In this document: in pieces, positions 1-11,046 of the stretch
How the letters are laid out: each line of letters begins with the position of its first letter
Position numbering within the stretch: position 1 is the stretch's first letter
Source of the DNA: Solanum dulcamara
Lineage: Eukaryota > Streptophyta > Magnoliopsida > Solanales > Solanaceae
Length of the DNA stretch: 64,000 nucleotides
Reading direction: 5' to 3'
NCBI RefSeq assembly: GCF_947179165.1
Contig: NC_077248.1
Location: forward strand, 14,787,256 to 14,851,255
The notes under the pieces: generated by a model
What the model was told of the DNA's origin: nothing
Seen by the model: only the letters and a program-made list of their open reading frames with translations
Databases searched by the model: none
Position numbers and translations under genes: made by a program

Positions 1-817
1 TCCGTGCAGTGAATATGCATATCCGGATTGATGTTCCAAAAAGACCATCTACTAGTATCATAGCTTCTGAATTCCAAACACGCCTGAAGCATGGTAGACC
101 ATTGGGTTCAAAGGATAAAAATCCTAGAAAGAGGAGAGTGAGAAATAATAAAAATGATACTACAAAAGAACCTCCTGAAAGAGGTCAAGATTTGAATAAT
201 TCTGATATTCCTGAAGAAATCAATGAACCCGAGATTCAAGTGAATGAAGAACTTTCAATAAGTTCTACCGATGATGAGATAAATTTAGATCGATCGAAAA
301 TCACAATTGATAATGTTTTTGCAAATAATGTTGCACTTAACCTCATGCAAGATAGTGAAAGTCTTGAGTCTAAATCCATCGAAGAATGTCGGCGTAGATG
401 TGATTGGCCAGAATGACAAAAGGCAATTCAATCAGAATTAGACTCACTTGATAAATATGAGGTTTTTCGAACTGTAGTCCAATCCCTGAAGATGTAAAGC
501 CAGTTAGCTATAAATGGGTTTTTGAGCGAAAACGAAATGAGAGAAATAAAATTGTAAGATACAAGGCACGTCTTGTTGCACAAGAATTCTCTCAAAGACC
601 TGAGGTCAACTATGAAGAAACATATTCACCTGTTATGGATGGAATAACTTTTCAATATCTCATCAGTCTAGTTATACATAAAAATCTTAAAATACATCTA
701 ATGGATTTGGTTACAGCTTACCTTTATGGTTCACTTGATAATGAAATTTACATGAAAATCCCAAAAGGATTAAAATTTTCTGAAACAAGTACTAAGTCTC
801 GAAAGATGTATTCAATC
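1..817 (+). mobile_element. Ty1/copia retrotransposon, 5' fragment (integrase C-terminal part to RT start), decayed
   Basis: This is a piece of copia pol. From about position 9 a 135-residue stretch ends at a TGA at 414-416 and has the acidic and basic linker between integrase and reverse transcriptase (GRPLGSKDKNPRKRR is typical). In other frames the RT start follows: YKWVFERKRNERNKIVRYKA, then LVAQEFSQRP, then LMDLVTAYLYGSLDNEIYM at about 700-760. A stop and at least one frameshift near 470-480 make it non-functional. The coding sequence stops at 817, where gypsy LTR sequence begins. The C-terminal end of a copia polyprotein resumes at 10482, so this was probably one element broken by the gypsy block, with the second half of RT and most of RNase H missing. 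Confidence 0.85.
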
Positions 818-1390
818 TGTAACATCCCCTAAAAACGTTGTATACGATGTTTCAATTTTTGCCTAAACATGATACAGCCTCTGTATTTTGGTCATTACTT
901 TTCATAGAAATATCCAAATTGAGTGATTCAAGTTTCTGCGTAACCACAAGATCATTACCTACAACTTTTATGAATACCATATTTTAAGATTTGGAGGTTA
1001 AGTAGGTCAAATAAATTAATTTTGGTAAGGTAGGATGCTGTGATGGAAATGAGTGTTTATAGAAGAAAACTCATATCTCACTGTAGGTTTATCCAAATTG
1101 TTTGATTCTTAAACGATATGAAACTAGACTTCCATCTCTACAATTCTTATGAAGACACCAAATCCTAATAAGGAATTTATCTTATTCAAACGGAGCTCCC
1201 AAAAAGAGTATTCTGTCAAAGATAACTCAGTTCACCTACCATAGAAAGATCTAGATACATTTGACATCACTCATGACATAAATTGTCCTCCATTTAACAT
1301 CATCCATGACATCAATATATTCCACTAAATTTTCAGATTTTTTATTTATAATTATTTTATTTATTGTTAGGTCCCTTTTTCCCACCTATA
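818..1390 (+). repeat. Inverted copy of the first ~573 bp of the gypsy LTR
   Basis: It starts TGTAACATCCCC, the LTR start of the adjacent gypsy element, but on the plus strand. It matches the reverse complement of 3144-3714 along its whole length, with roughly 30-35 differences counted by eye (about 6%). It ends at ...CCCACCTATAG, immediately before the terminal TGTCACG of the 3' LTR at 1392. With 3144-3714 it forms a large inverted repeat around about 1.75 kb of LTR. Confidence 0.85.
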
Positions 1391-1391
1391 G

Positions 1392-3714
1392 TGTCACGAC
1401 CCAAGCCTAGGGCCTAGATGTGACACGGCGAATGAGGTACCCAAAAGTACCTCAATCAAGCCTCTTAGCATTCTTTTAGCCTTTCATAGGTAATGATGAT
1501 AAACAAGCGGAAATCATAATAGTAAATCTTCAACTTACATATATCCAACAATACCTCTAACTATTAGATTTAATGGGGCTAAGACAAGTCTTTAGCTCAC
1601 CCTCAATCATAATAGAATAAATTCCATAATAAAATATCTTAACATATCATAAACTAAAAAGATAAAGGAGTATTGTTCCCGGAACATGGGAACTCACCAA
1701 AAGTAGTCTTCAATGGAATATCAACTAGCCACGTGGAGGAGAACGAGGAGGAGCACCGATCCCTACATGGTGATATCATGTAGGCAAAAGAGTATGCGTT
1801 AGTACTTTGAATGTACTAAGTATGTAAGGATGCATGCACATTGAGGAAATATTATAATATTTATTTAATATGGAACATAATGTAATACATGCATAATAAA
1901 TCATATGGATATCTTTTAAAACATTCATTTTGTGGGAAAATAACCATAACCGACATTTAAGACCATGTGAGCTATTACATGGAATCCAACATAACTCCCT
2001 ACGTTGGTCGGGGAGAATACTTGCCAGGTAGAACTCCGTCAACTTCATTCATTTCTTTAACTTTAACTTTAAGGGTTATTTATGGATCCATTAGCCTAAG
2101 CCTACAAGGGCTCCTATGTTGGCACATAGTTAATGAGACAAGGGGTTGCTACTAGGATTCCCTTACCGAATCCCACCTCAATGCCTCATTCGGTGCTAAG
2201 TCAATCCCACGGAATAGTTTAATACTTCAAAATATTCATAGCATATAACTTGAGAATTCAAACATCATATTCGGTAGAATAGCTCATTAAAACATTTGAT
2301 AATTCAAATATGCAAGAATTGTCCTTATTGCATAAAGAATTCATCATTCATATCATTTCATCATTCTTTCATTTCATAAGACTCCCTTTTTTATCATAGA
2401 TATTGCTTTCATAAACATTTATTTGGAGTCAAAGCTTTCAAGTCAAACTTTATTAAAAACATAGTAAAATTAGGTGGGTTCAAATTACTTCAACTTGCAA
2501 ATATGTATGTAAATAAATATACATAAATACTTTGAAATCCATTAATTAAAAATCATGCTTTAAACAACCCACCATGAATTTCAAGAACCTTTAAATAGAT
2601 AAATAGAGGAATTACTTGTAAACCATCAATTCATACATATAAAATTATGTTGCATCAAAATAGACCAATAATCATTAGTTTAACCATGATTCATACTATT
2701 AAGTAAAAATAAGAATTACCATAAGAAAATATTACTTGAAATCAAGAGACTTAATTGAAAGAGTTTTTGGACTACATGGGTGGAAGAACCCATGGATAAA
2801 TACACACATAACTTAGAGTAGAGCTTAAAGAAAATAAATATAATTTATCATATAATTAAAATAATTTAGACATGAGAGTGGAAGGAATACTCTCATTAAA
2901 GCCTTACATACCTGCAAACCGAAGCTTTAGTTGGTACCGAAAGACTTAATGAACACTCTTGAGTCCTAGCTTCTCTTCTTGTCGGAACGTTTTGTGTACT
3001 ACCCGGAGTATATGAATCACCGGAATAGTATTTCTTCACTACTAAGAACTAAAACTATATTTGAGAATGTATAAAGAAGTGTATAGAGAGAAGATTTGCT
3101 TGAGAAAGCTTGATGAATAAAATGAGGAAATAAGGTGGATATTTATAGGTGGGAAAGAGGGACCTAACAATAAATAAAATAATTATTAAAAAAATCTGAA
3201 AATTTAGTGAAATATATTGATGTCATGGATGATGTTAAATGGAGGACAATTTATGTCATGAGTGATGTCAAATATATCTAGATCTTTCTATGGTAGGTGA
3301 AATGAGTTATTTTTGACAGAATACTCTTTTTGGGAGCTGCATTTGAATAAGATAAATTCCTTATTAGGATTTGGTGTCTCCATAAGAATTGTAGATATGG
3401 AAGTCTAGTTTCATATCGTTTAAGAATCAACAGATTTGGATAAACCGACAGTGAGATATGATGTTTCTTCTATAAATACTCATTTCCGTCACAACATCCT
3501 ACCTTACAAAAATTAATTTATTTGACCTACTTAACCTCTGAATATTAAAATATGGTCTTCATAAATGTTGTAGGTAATGATCTTGTGGTTACTCAGAAAT
3601 TTGAATCACTCAATTTGGATATTCGTATGAAAAATTATGCCCAAAATACAGAGGCTGTATCATATTTAGGCAAAAATTGAAACATCGTATACAACGTTTT
3701 TAGGGGATGTTACA
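1392..3714 (-). repeat. 3' LTR of Tekay/Del-type gypsy element (complete, 2,323 bp)
   Basis: Read on the minus strand it starts TGTAACATCCCC at 3714, directly after the polypurine tract, and ends ...TCGTGACA at 1392, giving the canonical TG...CA ends. Positions 1392-3143 match 8694-10447 with only about a dozen differences seen by eye, so the two LTRs are very similar. The paired small ORFs near 1776-2155 and 9078-9457 are the same LTR sequence twice and are not proteins. Confidence 0.92.
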
Positions 3715-3731
3715 TTATCTCCCCCTTGGGA
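3715..3731 (-). other. Polypurine tract of the gypsy element
   Basis: The minus strand reads CCCAAGGGGGAGATAA immediately before the LTR start at 3714. It is preceded by ATTCGAGGACGAATG, a familiar context for the plus-strand priming site of plant Del/Tekay chromoviruses. Confidence 0.8.
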
Positions 3732-3916
3732 ACATTCGTCCTCGAATGAGAAAAGACTTAGCTTGAGTAGAGCAGAGTGTTAACAAACAACCTATCATTA
3801 ATGCAACAGTGTAATTTAAAATACCGTTTAAAACATATTTCATAATTTTGCAAGCATATGACAAGAAAGTTGAGATGTAAAGATTTCAAGTAATTGAGCA
3901 AGGGAAACTTAATACC

Positions 3917-6900
3917 TTAGGTTTGGGTAGAGGGGAAAAGATGAGGGTATCTCTTAATCATATCCGCTTCCGCTTCCCATGTTGCACTTTCTATTTGTTG
4001 ATTCCTCCAAAGGACTTTAACAGATGCAACTTCTTTGTTCCTCAATATCTTAACTTGCCAGTCCAAAATTTCTACAGGAACTTCTTCATAGGTCAAGTTT
4101 TCTTCAATATTCACTACTCCCATAGGTAGAATGGAAATAGGATCACCCACACATTTTTTCAACATAGACACGTGAAACACCGGATGAACCATGGCCATTT
4201 CCAATGGTAATTCCAACTCATATGCAACCTTACCAACACGTCTCACGATTCTATAAGGCCCTACATATCTAGGGCTCAATTTCCCTTTCTTACCAAATTG
4301 AACCACACCTTTCATGGGTGAAACCTTCAGATACACCCAATCATCCACATTAAACTCAAGATCCCTTCTTCTAGTGTCAGAATAGGACTTTTGACGACTT
4401 TGAGCCATTTTCAACCTTTCTCTAATGATCTTCACCTTCTCTAAAGCATCAAGTACCAAATCGGGGCTCAACAAGGTCATCTCGCCTACTTCGAACCAAC
4501 CAACTGGTGATCTACATCGTCTCCCATACAAAGCCTCAAACGGCGCCATCTCAATACATGAGTGGTAACTATTATTATAGGCAAACTCGATGAGAGGTAG
4601 ATGATCATCCCAATTCCCTTTAAACTCCAACACACAAGCCCTTAACATATCCTCTAGTGTTTGAATCGTCCTTTCGGCTTGCCCATCCATTTGAGGATGG
4701 AATGCTATGCTCAACTTTACCTTAGTACCGAGGCCTTTTTGAAATGATCTCCAGAAGTGAGAAGTGAATTGGGTACCACGATCCGAAATAATGGATAACG
4801 GCACACCATGCAACCTCACCAACTCCCGAATATACAACTTGGCATAGTCTTCGGCACTATAGGAAGTTTTAATCGATAGGAAGTGAGCTGACTTAGTCAT
4901 TCTATCAATAATTACCCAAATCGAGTCATGACGCTTCCGGGTATGAGGCAAACCCACTACAAAATCCATATTCACATCTTTCCACTTCCAAGTAGGGATT
5001 TCAATGTCTTGGGCTAGGTCACCTGGCCTTTGATGTTCGGCCTTCACTTGTTGGCAATTTGTACATTCGGACACAAACCTTGCTATGTCCTTCTTCATGC
5101 CACCCCACCAATACAACTCCTTTAAGTCTCGATACATTTTTGTTGAACCGGGATGAATGAAGTATCTAGAATTATGAGCCTCCATCAAGATCAAACTCCT
5201 TAGGCCATCTACATCTGGAACACATATCCGACCTTGGTAGTATAGAACCCCATCTCCCCCTTGGGAAAAGACCTCTATCTTCTTTTCCTTTACCAACTTC
5301 TTTAACTCAATAAACTTTGGGTCAAGATCTTGCTTTGTTTTAACATCCACCACCAAAGAGGATTCAGACCTATTTTGAACAACCATACCCCCATCATTAG
5401 TACTACCCAACTTCACCCCTAATCTAGCCAATCGGTGAACATCTTTCACCAACTCCCTCTTCCTTTCATCCACATGGGCCACACTCCCCATAGAAATTCT
5501 ACTAAGTGCATCAGCAATCACATTGGCTTTACCCGGATAATAGTGCACACTCATGTCATAGTCCTTAAGGAGTTCTAGCCACCTCATTTGCCTTAGATTA
5601 AGGTCCTTTTGGGTGAACACATATTGAAGACTCTTATGATCAGTATACACATCCACATGCACCCCATAGAGGTAATGCCTCCAAATCTTCAAAGCAAAAA
5701 CAACAGCCGCCAATTCAAGGTCATGGGTAGGGTAGTTGCGCTCATGCACCTTTAATTGCCTAGAAGCATAGGCTATTACCTTGCCTTTTTGCATTAAGAC
5801 ACAACCTAAACCAATCTTTGAAGCATCACAATAAACTACAAACCCTTCTAATCCTTCTGGGAGAGTCAAAATAGGAGCAGAGGTAAGTCGATCTTTTAAG
5901 GTCTGGAAACTCTTCTCACACTCATCTGTCCATATGAATTTGGATTTCTTTTGGGTCAATTTTGTCATAGGAGATGAAATGAAAGAAAAGCCTTTGACGA
6001 ACCTTCTATAGTACCCGGCTAGACCTAAGAAGCTCCTAATATCTGAAGGAGATAATGGTCTAGGCCAATTTTTGACTGCCTCTATTTTCTTAGGATCAAC
6101 CTTGATTCCATCACCGGACACTATGTGACCAAGAAATGCTACCTCCTTTAACCAAAATTCACACTTACTAAATTTTCCAAATAATTGTTTATCCCTCAAT
6201 GTTTGAAGAACAACTCTCAAGTGATTTTTATGTTCTTCCTCACCCCGAGAGTAAATTAAAATATCATCAATGAAGACCACTACAAAGGTATCAAGGTAAG
6301 GTTTGAACACCCTATTCATCAAGTCCATAAACACCGCCGGTGCATTCGTCAACCCAAAACTCATCACCACAAACTCATAGTGACCATACCTTGTTCAGAA
6401 GGCTGTTTTGGGAATGTCACACTCCCTTACCCGTAGTTAGTGGTAGCCGGACCGAAGGTCGATCTTAGAGAAGTGACTTGCCCCTTGTAATTGATCAAAC
6501 AAGTCATCTATTCTAGGGAGTGGGTACTTGTTCTTAATGGTCATCTTATTTAATTGCCGATAGTCTATGCACATTCGAAGTGACCCATCCTTCTTTCTTA
6601 CAAATAGAACGGGAGCACCCCATGGCAAAATACTTGGTCTTATGAACCCCTTCTCTAACAAGTCCTTTAATTGTTCCTTCAGCTCTTTCAATTCTGCTGG
6701 GGCCATGCGGTAAGGAGGAATAGAGATAGGTTGGGTATCGGGGAGGAGATCGATATCAAAATCAACTTCCCTTTCGGGAGGGACACCAGGAAGGTCATCA
6801 GGAAAGACATCGGGGAATTCATTGACTATAGGAACTGACTCAAGAGAAGGACTTTTGGAGTTGACATCCCTAACCCTCACAATATGGTAAATACATCCCT

Positions 6901-7366
6901 TAGAAATCATTTTGCGAGCCTTAAGATAAGAAATAAACTGACCCTTCACCACCGAATCACGACCCTGCCATTCAATAACATGCTCATTTGGAAATTGGAA
7001 CTTAACTCGACGATTCCTACAATCTATGGAAGCATAAGATGCATGTAACCAATCCATCCCAAGAATGACATCGAAATCTATCATGTCAAGCTCAATGAGA
7101 TCACAAGGAATAACTTTATGCAAGATAGACACAAGGCAACCCCTATAGACCTTTCTAGCAATAACTGACTCACCAACAGGGGTAGACACCAAATAAGGTT
7201 CTAATAACATTTCAGGTAAAACATCAAATCTATTAGCAAGGAATGGAGTAACAAAAGATAAATTTGCACCCGGATCTAATAGTGCATACACATCAAAAGA
7301 AAAGACCTTTAACATACCGGTAATGACATTGGGTGCATCCTCAACCTCTTATCTCCCATGCAAGGC
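3917..7366 (-). pseudogene. Ty3/gypsy chromovirus pol (protease, RT, RNase H, integrase, chromodomain), stopped by point mutations
   Basis: The retroelement polyprotein that copies and inserts the element. It is in one frame with gag, with in-frame stops at 7367-7369, 7349-7351, 6437-6439 and 6395-6397 and no frameshift seen. Domains in order: aspartic protease ([18 protein letters not shown]); RT with [29 protein letters not shown] and the catalytic [10 protein letters not shown]; RNase H ([17 protein letters not shown]); integrase zinc finger (H and H in [17 protein letters not shown]); integrase core ([22 protein letters not shown]); GPY/F-like [16 protein letters not shown]; and a C-terminal chromodomain-like segment ([18 protein letters not shown]) before the TAA at 3917-3919. 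Two stops fall inside RT, so no full pol can be made from this copy. The order RT-RNase H-integrase-chromodomain places it in the chromoviruses, Tekay/Del being the best guess. Confidence 0.92.
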
Positions 7367-8479
7367 TTAAAAGCGGTTGGTGCGTTGGACACCTCCTTGG
7401 ACTTGTTGACCATGAGCAATTTGTCCTTGAGTCCTACCACTACCATCTCTACAATCCTTAGCATGGTGGCCCAGCTTGCCACACTTAAAGCATGCATTGG
7501 AGCCGGCTAAGCATTCCCCTTTGTGAGTCCTTCCACACTTCTTGCAAGTGGGGAAAGTTTGAGTAGCAACATTCTCTCTTGGAATCATTGGTTTACCACT
7601 CTTGTCCTTGTTGAACTTTGGAGGAGGAGTATTGGTGGAACCTTGTCCCACAAATCGTTGCCCACCTTGACCTTTGCCATTGTTACCATGATCGGACCTT
7701 TGAGGGTTAAACCCTCCACCATCCATTCTAGCCTTTTTGAACCCCCTTGATCTCTCTCTAAGCTTCTCTTCTTCGATTTGTTCTGCGTAAGTCATTAACC
7801 GAGAGATGTCCATCTCCTTGACCAACATGGCCGTTTTGCACTCCTTGGACACCAAGCTTGAGACACCGGAAATAAACTTGCTCATCCTAGCTCTTGGGTC
7901 GGAGACCATAAAAGGAGCATACTTTGACAACTTAGTGAATTTGAGAGCATACTCCCTCACGCTCATACTTCCTTGACGGAGGTTGATGAACTCTTGGATT
8001 TTGGCCTCCCTTAGCTCTAATGGGAAGAAGCGGTCTAGGAAGGCACCTTTGAACTCTTCCCATCCTATCGATCCTATTTCTTCATCCCTCTCAATAACCC
8101 ATTGTTCGTACCACACTCGAGCTACACCTTTGAGTTGATAGGCCACTAGCTCGGCCTTCTCATTTGGTGGCACACCCATGATAGCCACAATCTGGTATAT
8201 CTCATTAATGAACTCCATAGGGTCCTCATCTAGTTTAGAACCATCGAACTCAGGTGGATTCATCCTTTGGAAATCTCGAATTCTAGAGGCTGGATTTTGC
8301 ATTTGGGGAGGAGGAACACCTAGATTCCCTTGGTTAGCTACGACTTGAGCTAACAAAGTAATAACACTGCGAAACTCGGCATGGGTTACCCCGTCCTCAT
8401 GATGTTGGGCATTAGGAATCGGAGGAGTTTGGTCCTCATGGTCAACCCTTGCTCTTCGAGGTGGTCTTCCACGAGTCAT
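7367..8479 (-). CDS. Ty3/gypsy gag (capsid and nucleocapsid)
   Basis: An open 370-residue retrotransposon gag. The basic N-terminus MTRGRPPRRARVD is typical of the family. The capsid region (about residues 85-250) includes FDGSKLDEDPMEFINEIYQI, WYEQWVIERDEE and FFPLELREAKIQEFINLRQG. The C-terminal nucleocapsid has a CCHC zinc knuckle (CFKCGKLGHHAKDC, about residues 332-345) and an upstream C-x2-C pair (CKKCGRTHKGEC). It ends at TAA 7367-7369, and pol continues in the same frame, so the original reading was a single gag-pol frame now cut by this stop. The ATG at 8479 is about 200 bases downstream of the primer binding site, a normal leader length. Gag itself could still be translated if the element were transcribed. 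Confidence 0.9.
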   Translation of the reverse strand: MTRGRPPRRARVDHEDQTPPIPNAQHHEDGVTHAEFRSVITLLAQVVANQGNLGVPPPQMQNPASRIRDFQRMNPPEFDGSKLDEDPMEFINEIYQIVAIMGVPPNEKAELVAYQLKGVARVWYEQWVIERDEEIGSIGWEEFKGAFLDRFFPLELREAKIQEFINLRQGSMSVREYALKFTKLSKYAPFMVSDPRARMSKFISGVSSLVSKECKTAMLVKEMDISRLMTYAEQIEEEKLRERSRGFKKARMDGGGFNPQRSDHGNNGKGQGGQRFVGQGSTNTPPPKFNKDKSGKPMIPRENVATQTFPTCKKCGRTHKGECLAGSNACFKCGKLGHHAKDCRDGSGRTQGQIAHGQQVQGGVQRTNRF

Positions 8480-8677
8480 TAGCTAGAGAACACAAAATGG
8501 TTCGTTAGTTAAAGGAAAGCTTAGGACACTCTAAGGCACGACATGAATTTGAAAGAAGTGAAAATTTTCCTAAATGCCTCATAGTCTCTTATTCATAATT
8601 GTGGCGCGCTTCACAACCATGAACAAGACCCTATTTGACGCAGTATGTTGGACTCCAAGGATCATTTAAAACCTCGG

Positions 8678-8690
8678 GCTCTGATACCAA
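8678..8690 (-). other. Primer binding site (tRNA-Met type)
   Basis: The minus strand reads TTGGTATCAGAGC three bases inside the 5' LTR end. This matches the 3' end of plant initiator tRNA-Met in complement, the usual primer for chromoviruses. It fixes the orientation of the element and the inner edge of the 5' LTR at 8694. Confidence 0.9.
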
Positions 8691-8693
8691 GTT

Positions 8694-10447
8694 TGTCACG
8701 ATCCAAGCCTAGGGCCTAGATGTGACACGGCGAATGAGGTACCCAAAAGTACCTCAATCAAGCCTCTTAGCATTCTTTTAGCCTTTCATAGGTAATGATG
8801 ATAAACAAGCGGAAATCATAATAGTAAATCTTCAACTTACATATGTCCAACAATACCTCTAACTATTAGATTTAATGGGGCTAAGACAAGTCTTTAGCTC
8901 ACCCTCAATCATAATAGAATAAATTCCATAATAAAATATCTTAACATATCATAAACTAAAAAGATAAAGGAGTATTGTTCCCGGAACATGGGAACTCACC
9001 AAAAGTAGTCTTCAATGGAATATCAACTAGCCACGTGGAGGAGAACGAGGAGGAGCACCGATCCCTACATGGTGATATCATGTAGGCAAAAGAGTATGCG
9101 TTAGTACTTTGAATGTACTAAGTATGTAAGGATGCATGAACATTGAGGAAATATTATAATATTTATTTAATATGGAACATAATGTAATACATGCATAATA
9201 AATCATATGGATATCTTTTAAAACATTCATTTTGTGGGAAAATAACCATAACCGACATTTAAGACCATGTGAGCTATTACATGGAATCCAACATAACCCC
9301 CTACGTTGGTCGGGGAGAATACTTGCCAGGTAGAACTCCGTCAACTTCATTCATTTCTTTAACTTTAACTTTAAGGGTTATTTATGGATCCATTAGCCTA
9401 AGCCTACAAGGGCTCCTATGTTGGCACATAGTTAATGAGACAAGGGATTGCTACTAGGATTCCCTTACCGAATCCCACCTCAATGCCTCATTCGGTGCTA
9501 AGTCAATCCCACGGAATAGTTTAATACTTCAAAATATTCATAGCATATAACTTGAGAATTCAAACATCATATTCGGTAGAATAGCTCATTAAAACATTTG
9601 ATAATTCAAATATGCAAGAATTGTCCTTATTGCATAAAGAATTCATCATTCATATCATTTCATCATTCTTTCATTTCATAAGACTCCCTTTTTTATCATA
9701 GATATTGCTTTCATAAACATTTATTTGGAGTCAAAGCTTTCAAGTCAAACTTTATTAAAAACATAGTAAAACTAGGTGGGTTCAAATTACTTCAACTTGC
9801 AAATATGTATGTAAATAAATATACATAAATACTTTGAAATCCATTAATTAAAAATCATGCTTTAAACAACCCACCATGAATTTCAAGAACCTTTAAATAG
9901 ATAAATAGAGGAATTACTTGTAAACCATCAATTCATACATATAAAATTATGTTGCATCAAAATAGACCAATAATCATTAGTTTAACCATGATTCATACTA
10001 TTAAGTAAAAATAAGAATTACCATAAGAAAATATTACTTGAAATCAAGAGACTTAATTGAAAGAGTTTTTGGACTACATGGTGGAAGAACCCATGGATAA
10101 ATACACACATAACTTAGAGTAGAGCTTAAAGAAAATAAATATAATTTATCATATAATTAAAATAATTTAGACATGAGAGTGGAAGGAATACTCTCATTAA
10201 AGCCTTACATACCTGCAAACCGAAGCTTTAGTTGGTACCGAAAGACTTAATGAACACTCTTGAGTCCTAGTTTCTCTCCTTGTCGGAACGTTTTGTGTAC
10301 TACCCGGAGTATATGAATCACCGGAATAGTATTTCTTCACTACTAAGAACTAAAACTATATTTGAGAATGTATAAAGAAGTGTATAGAGAGAAGATTTGT
10401 TTGAGAAAGCTTGATGAATAAAATGAGGAAATAAGGTGGTATTTATA
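8694..10447 (-). repeat. 5' LTR of the gypsy element, missing its first ~570 bp
   Basis: The sequence matches 1392-3143 with about a dozen differences. It should continue to a TGTAACATCCCC start, but it stops at ...GGTATTTATA (10447). That is the same internal LTR point where the inverted piece at 818-1390 ends. The U3 start, and so probably part of the promoter region, is missing from this side. Confidence 0.9.
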
Positions 10448-10481
10448 TGTAACATCCCCTAAAAACGTTGTATACGATGTT
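10448..10481 (+). repeat. 34-bp LTR start in inverted orientation
   Basis: TGTAACATCCCC followed by the next 22 bases of the LTR start, on the plus strand, identical to 818-851. It joins the truncated 5' LTR on the left to copia coding sequence on the right at ...GATGTT/CGTTCG. Confidence 0.85.
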
Positions 10482-10589
10482 CGTTCGAGTGATAATCTTG
10501 TAGATTTATTCACAAAGGCATTACCAACATCAACTTTTGAGAAGCTAGGATATAAGATCGAAATGCGTCGTCTCAAAAATATCAAATGA
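10482..10589 (+). pseudogene. Copia pol C-terminal end
   Basis: In one open frame this encodes RSSDNLVDLFTKALPTSTF, then EKLGYKIEMRRLKNIK and a TGA at 10587-10589. This is the well-known C-terminus of copia polyproteins, just after RNase H. It is the right-hand remainder of the element at 1-817. The sequence between the two copia pieces, the rest of RT and most of RNase H, is absent. Confidence 0.88.
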
Positions 10590-10596
10590 AGTTTTC

Positions 10597-11046
10597 ATCA
10601 GGGGAAGTATAATATGCACTGTATTTTTTTTTCTTAGCCAAAGTTTTGTCCCACTAGGTTTTTCTGATAAGGTTTTTAATGAGGCAACACTCAAGGCGTA
10701 TTACCAGATGTGTGTACTCTTTTTCCTTCACTGGGTTTTTTTTCACTAAGTTTTTTCTAGTAAAATTTTAATGAGGCACAACATTTATGGGTGTTCAAAA
10801 TAACTATTTATATTGTTTCTTGTAAAGTTATGAAAGGATATGTAGTTGATGTCCATGTAGTGGGCAAGTTGATGTAGTGGAGCCCACTAGGCAAGTTGTC
10901 CACAACTTGTTCTCCTTTCTTTGGCTATAAATTGCCATATTTTGGCAATGAAAATGGGCACACAGAATAAATGAAATTCTCTCATCTGCTCCTTTCTATT
11001 TTCTCTTACTTTCTGCTTATTTTGCTAAATTAGTTTATTTTATAAC
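10597..11046 (+). repeat. Copia 3' LTR with preceding polypurine tract
   Basis: A polypurine tract (TCATCAGGGGAAGT, about 10597-10610) leads into an LTR with the repeated phrases TTTTGTCCCACTAGG and AAGGTTTTTAATGAGGCA, common in Tork-like copia LTRs of plants. A TATA-like CTATAAATTG lies near 10925. The far end is placed at about 11046 (TTTATAACA) and is uncertain by some tens of bases because no partner LTR is in the window. Confidence 0.7.

Noticed and set aside
1776..2155. Two small overlapping ORFs repeated at 9078-9457
   Set aside because: Both lie in the two copies of the same LTR; duplication explains their conservation, and they have no protein features.
818..10481. Reading the block as a large DNA transposon with terminal inverted repeats
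   Set aside because: The inverted parts are LTR starts, and the interior is a standard LTR-PBS-gag-pol-PPT-LTR element with no transposase.
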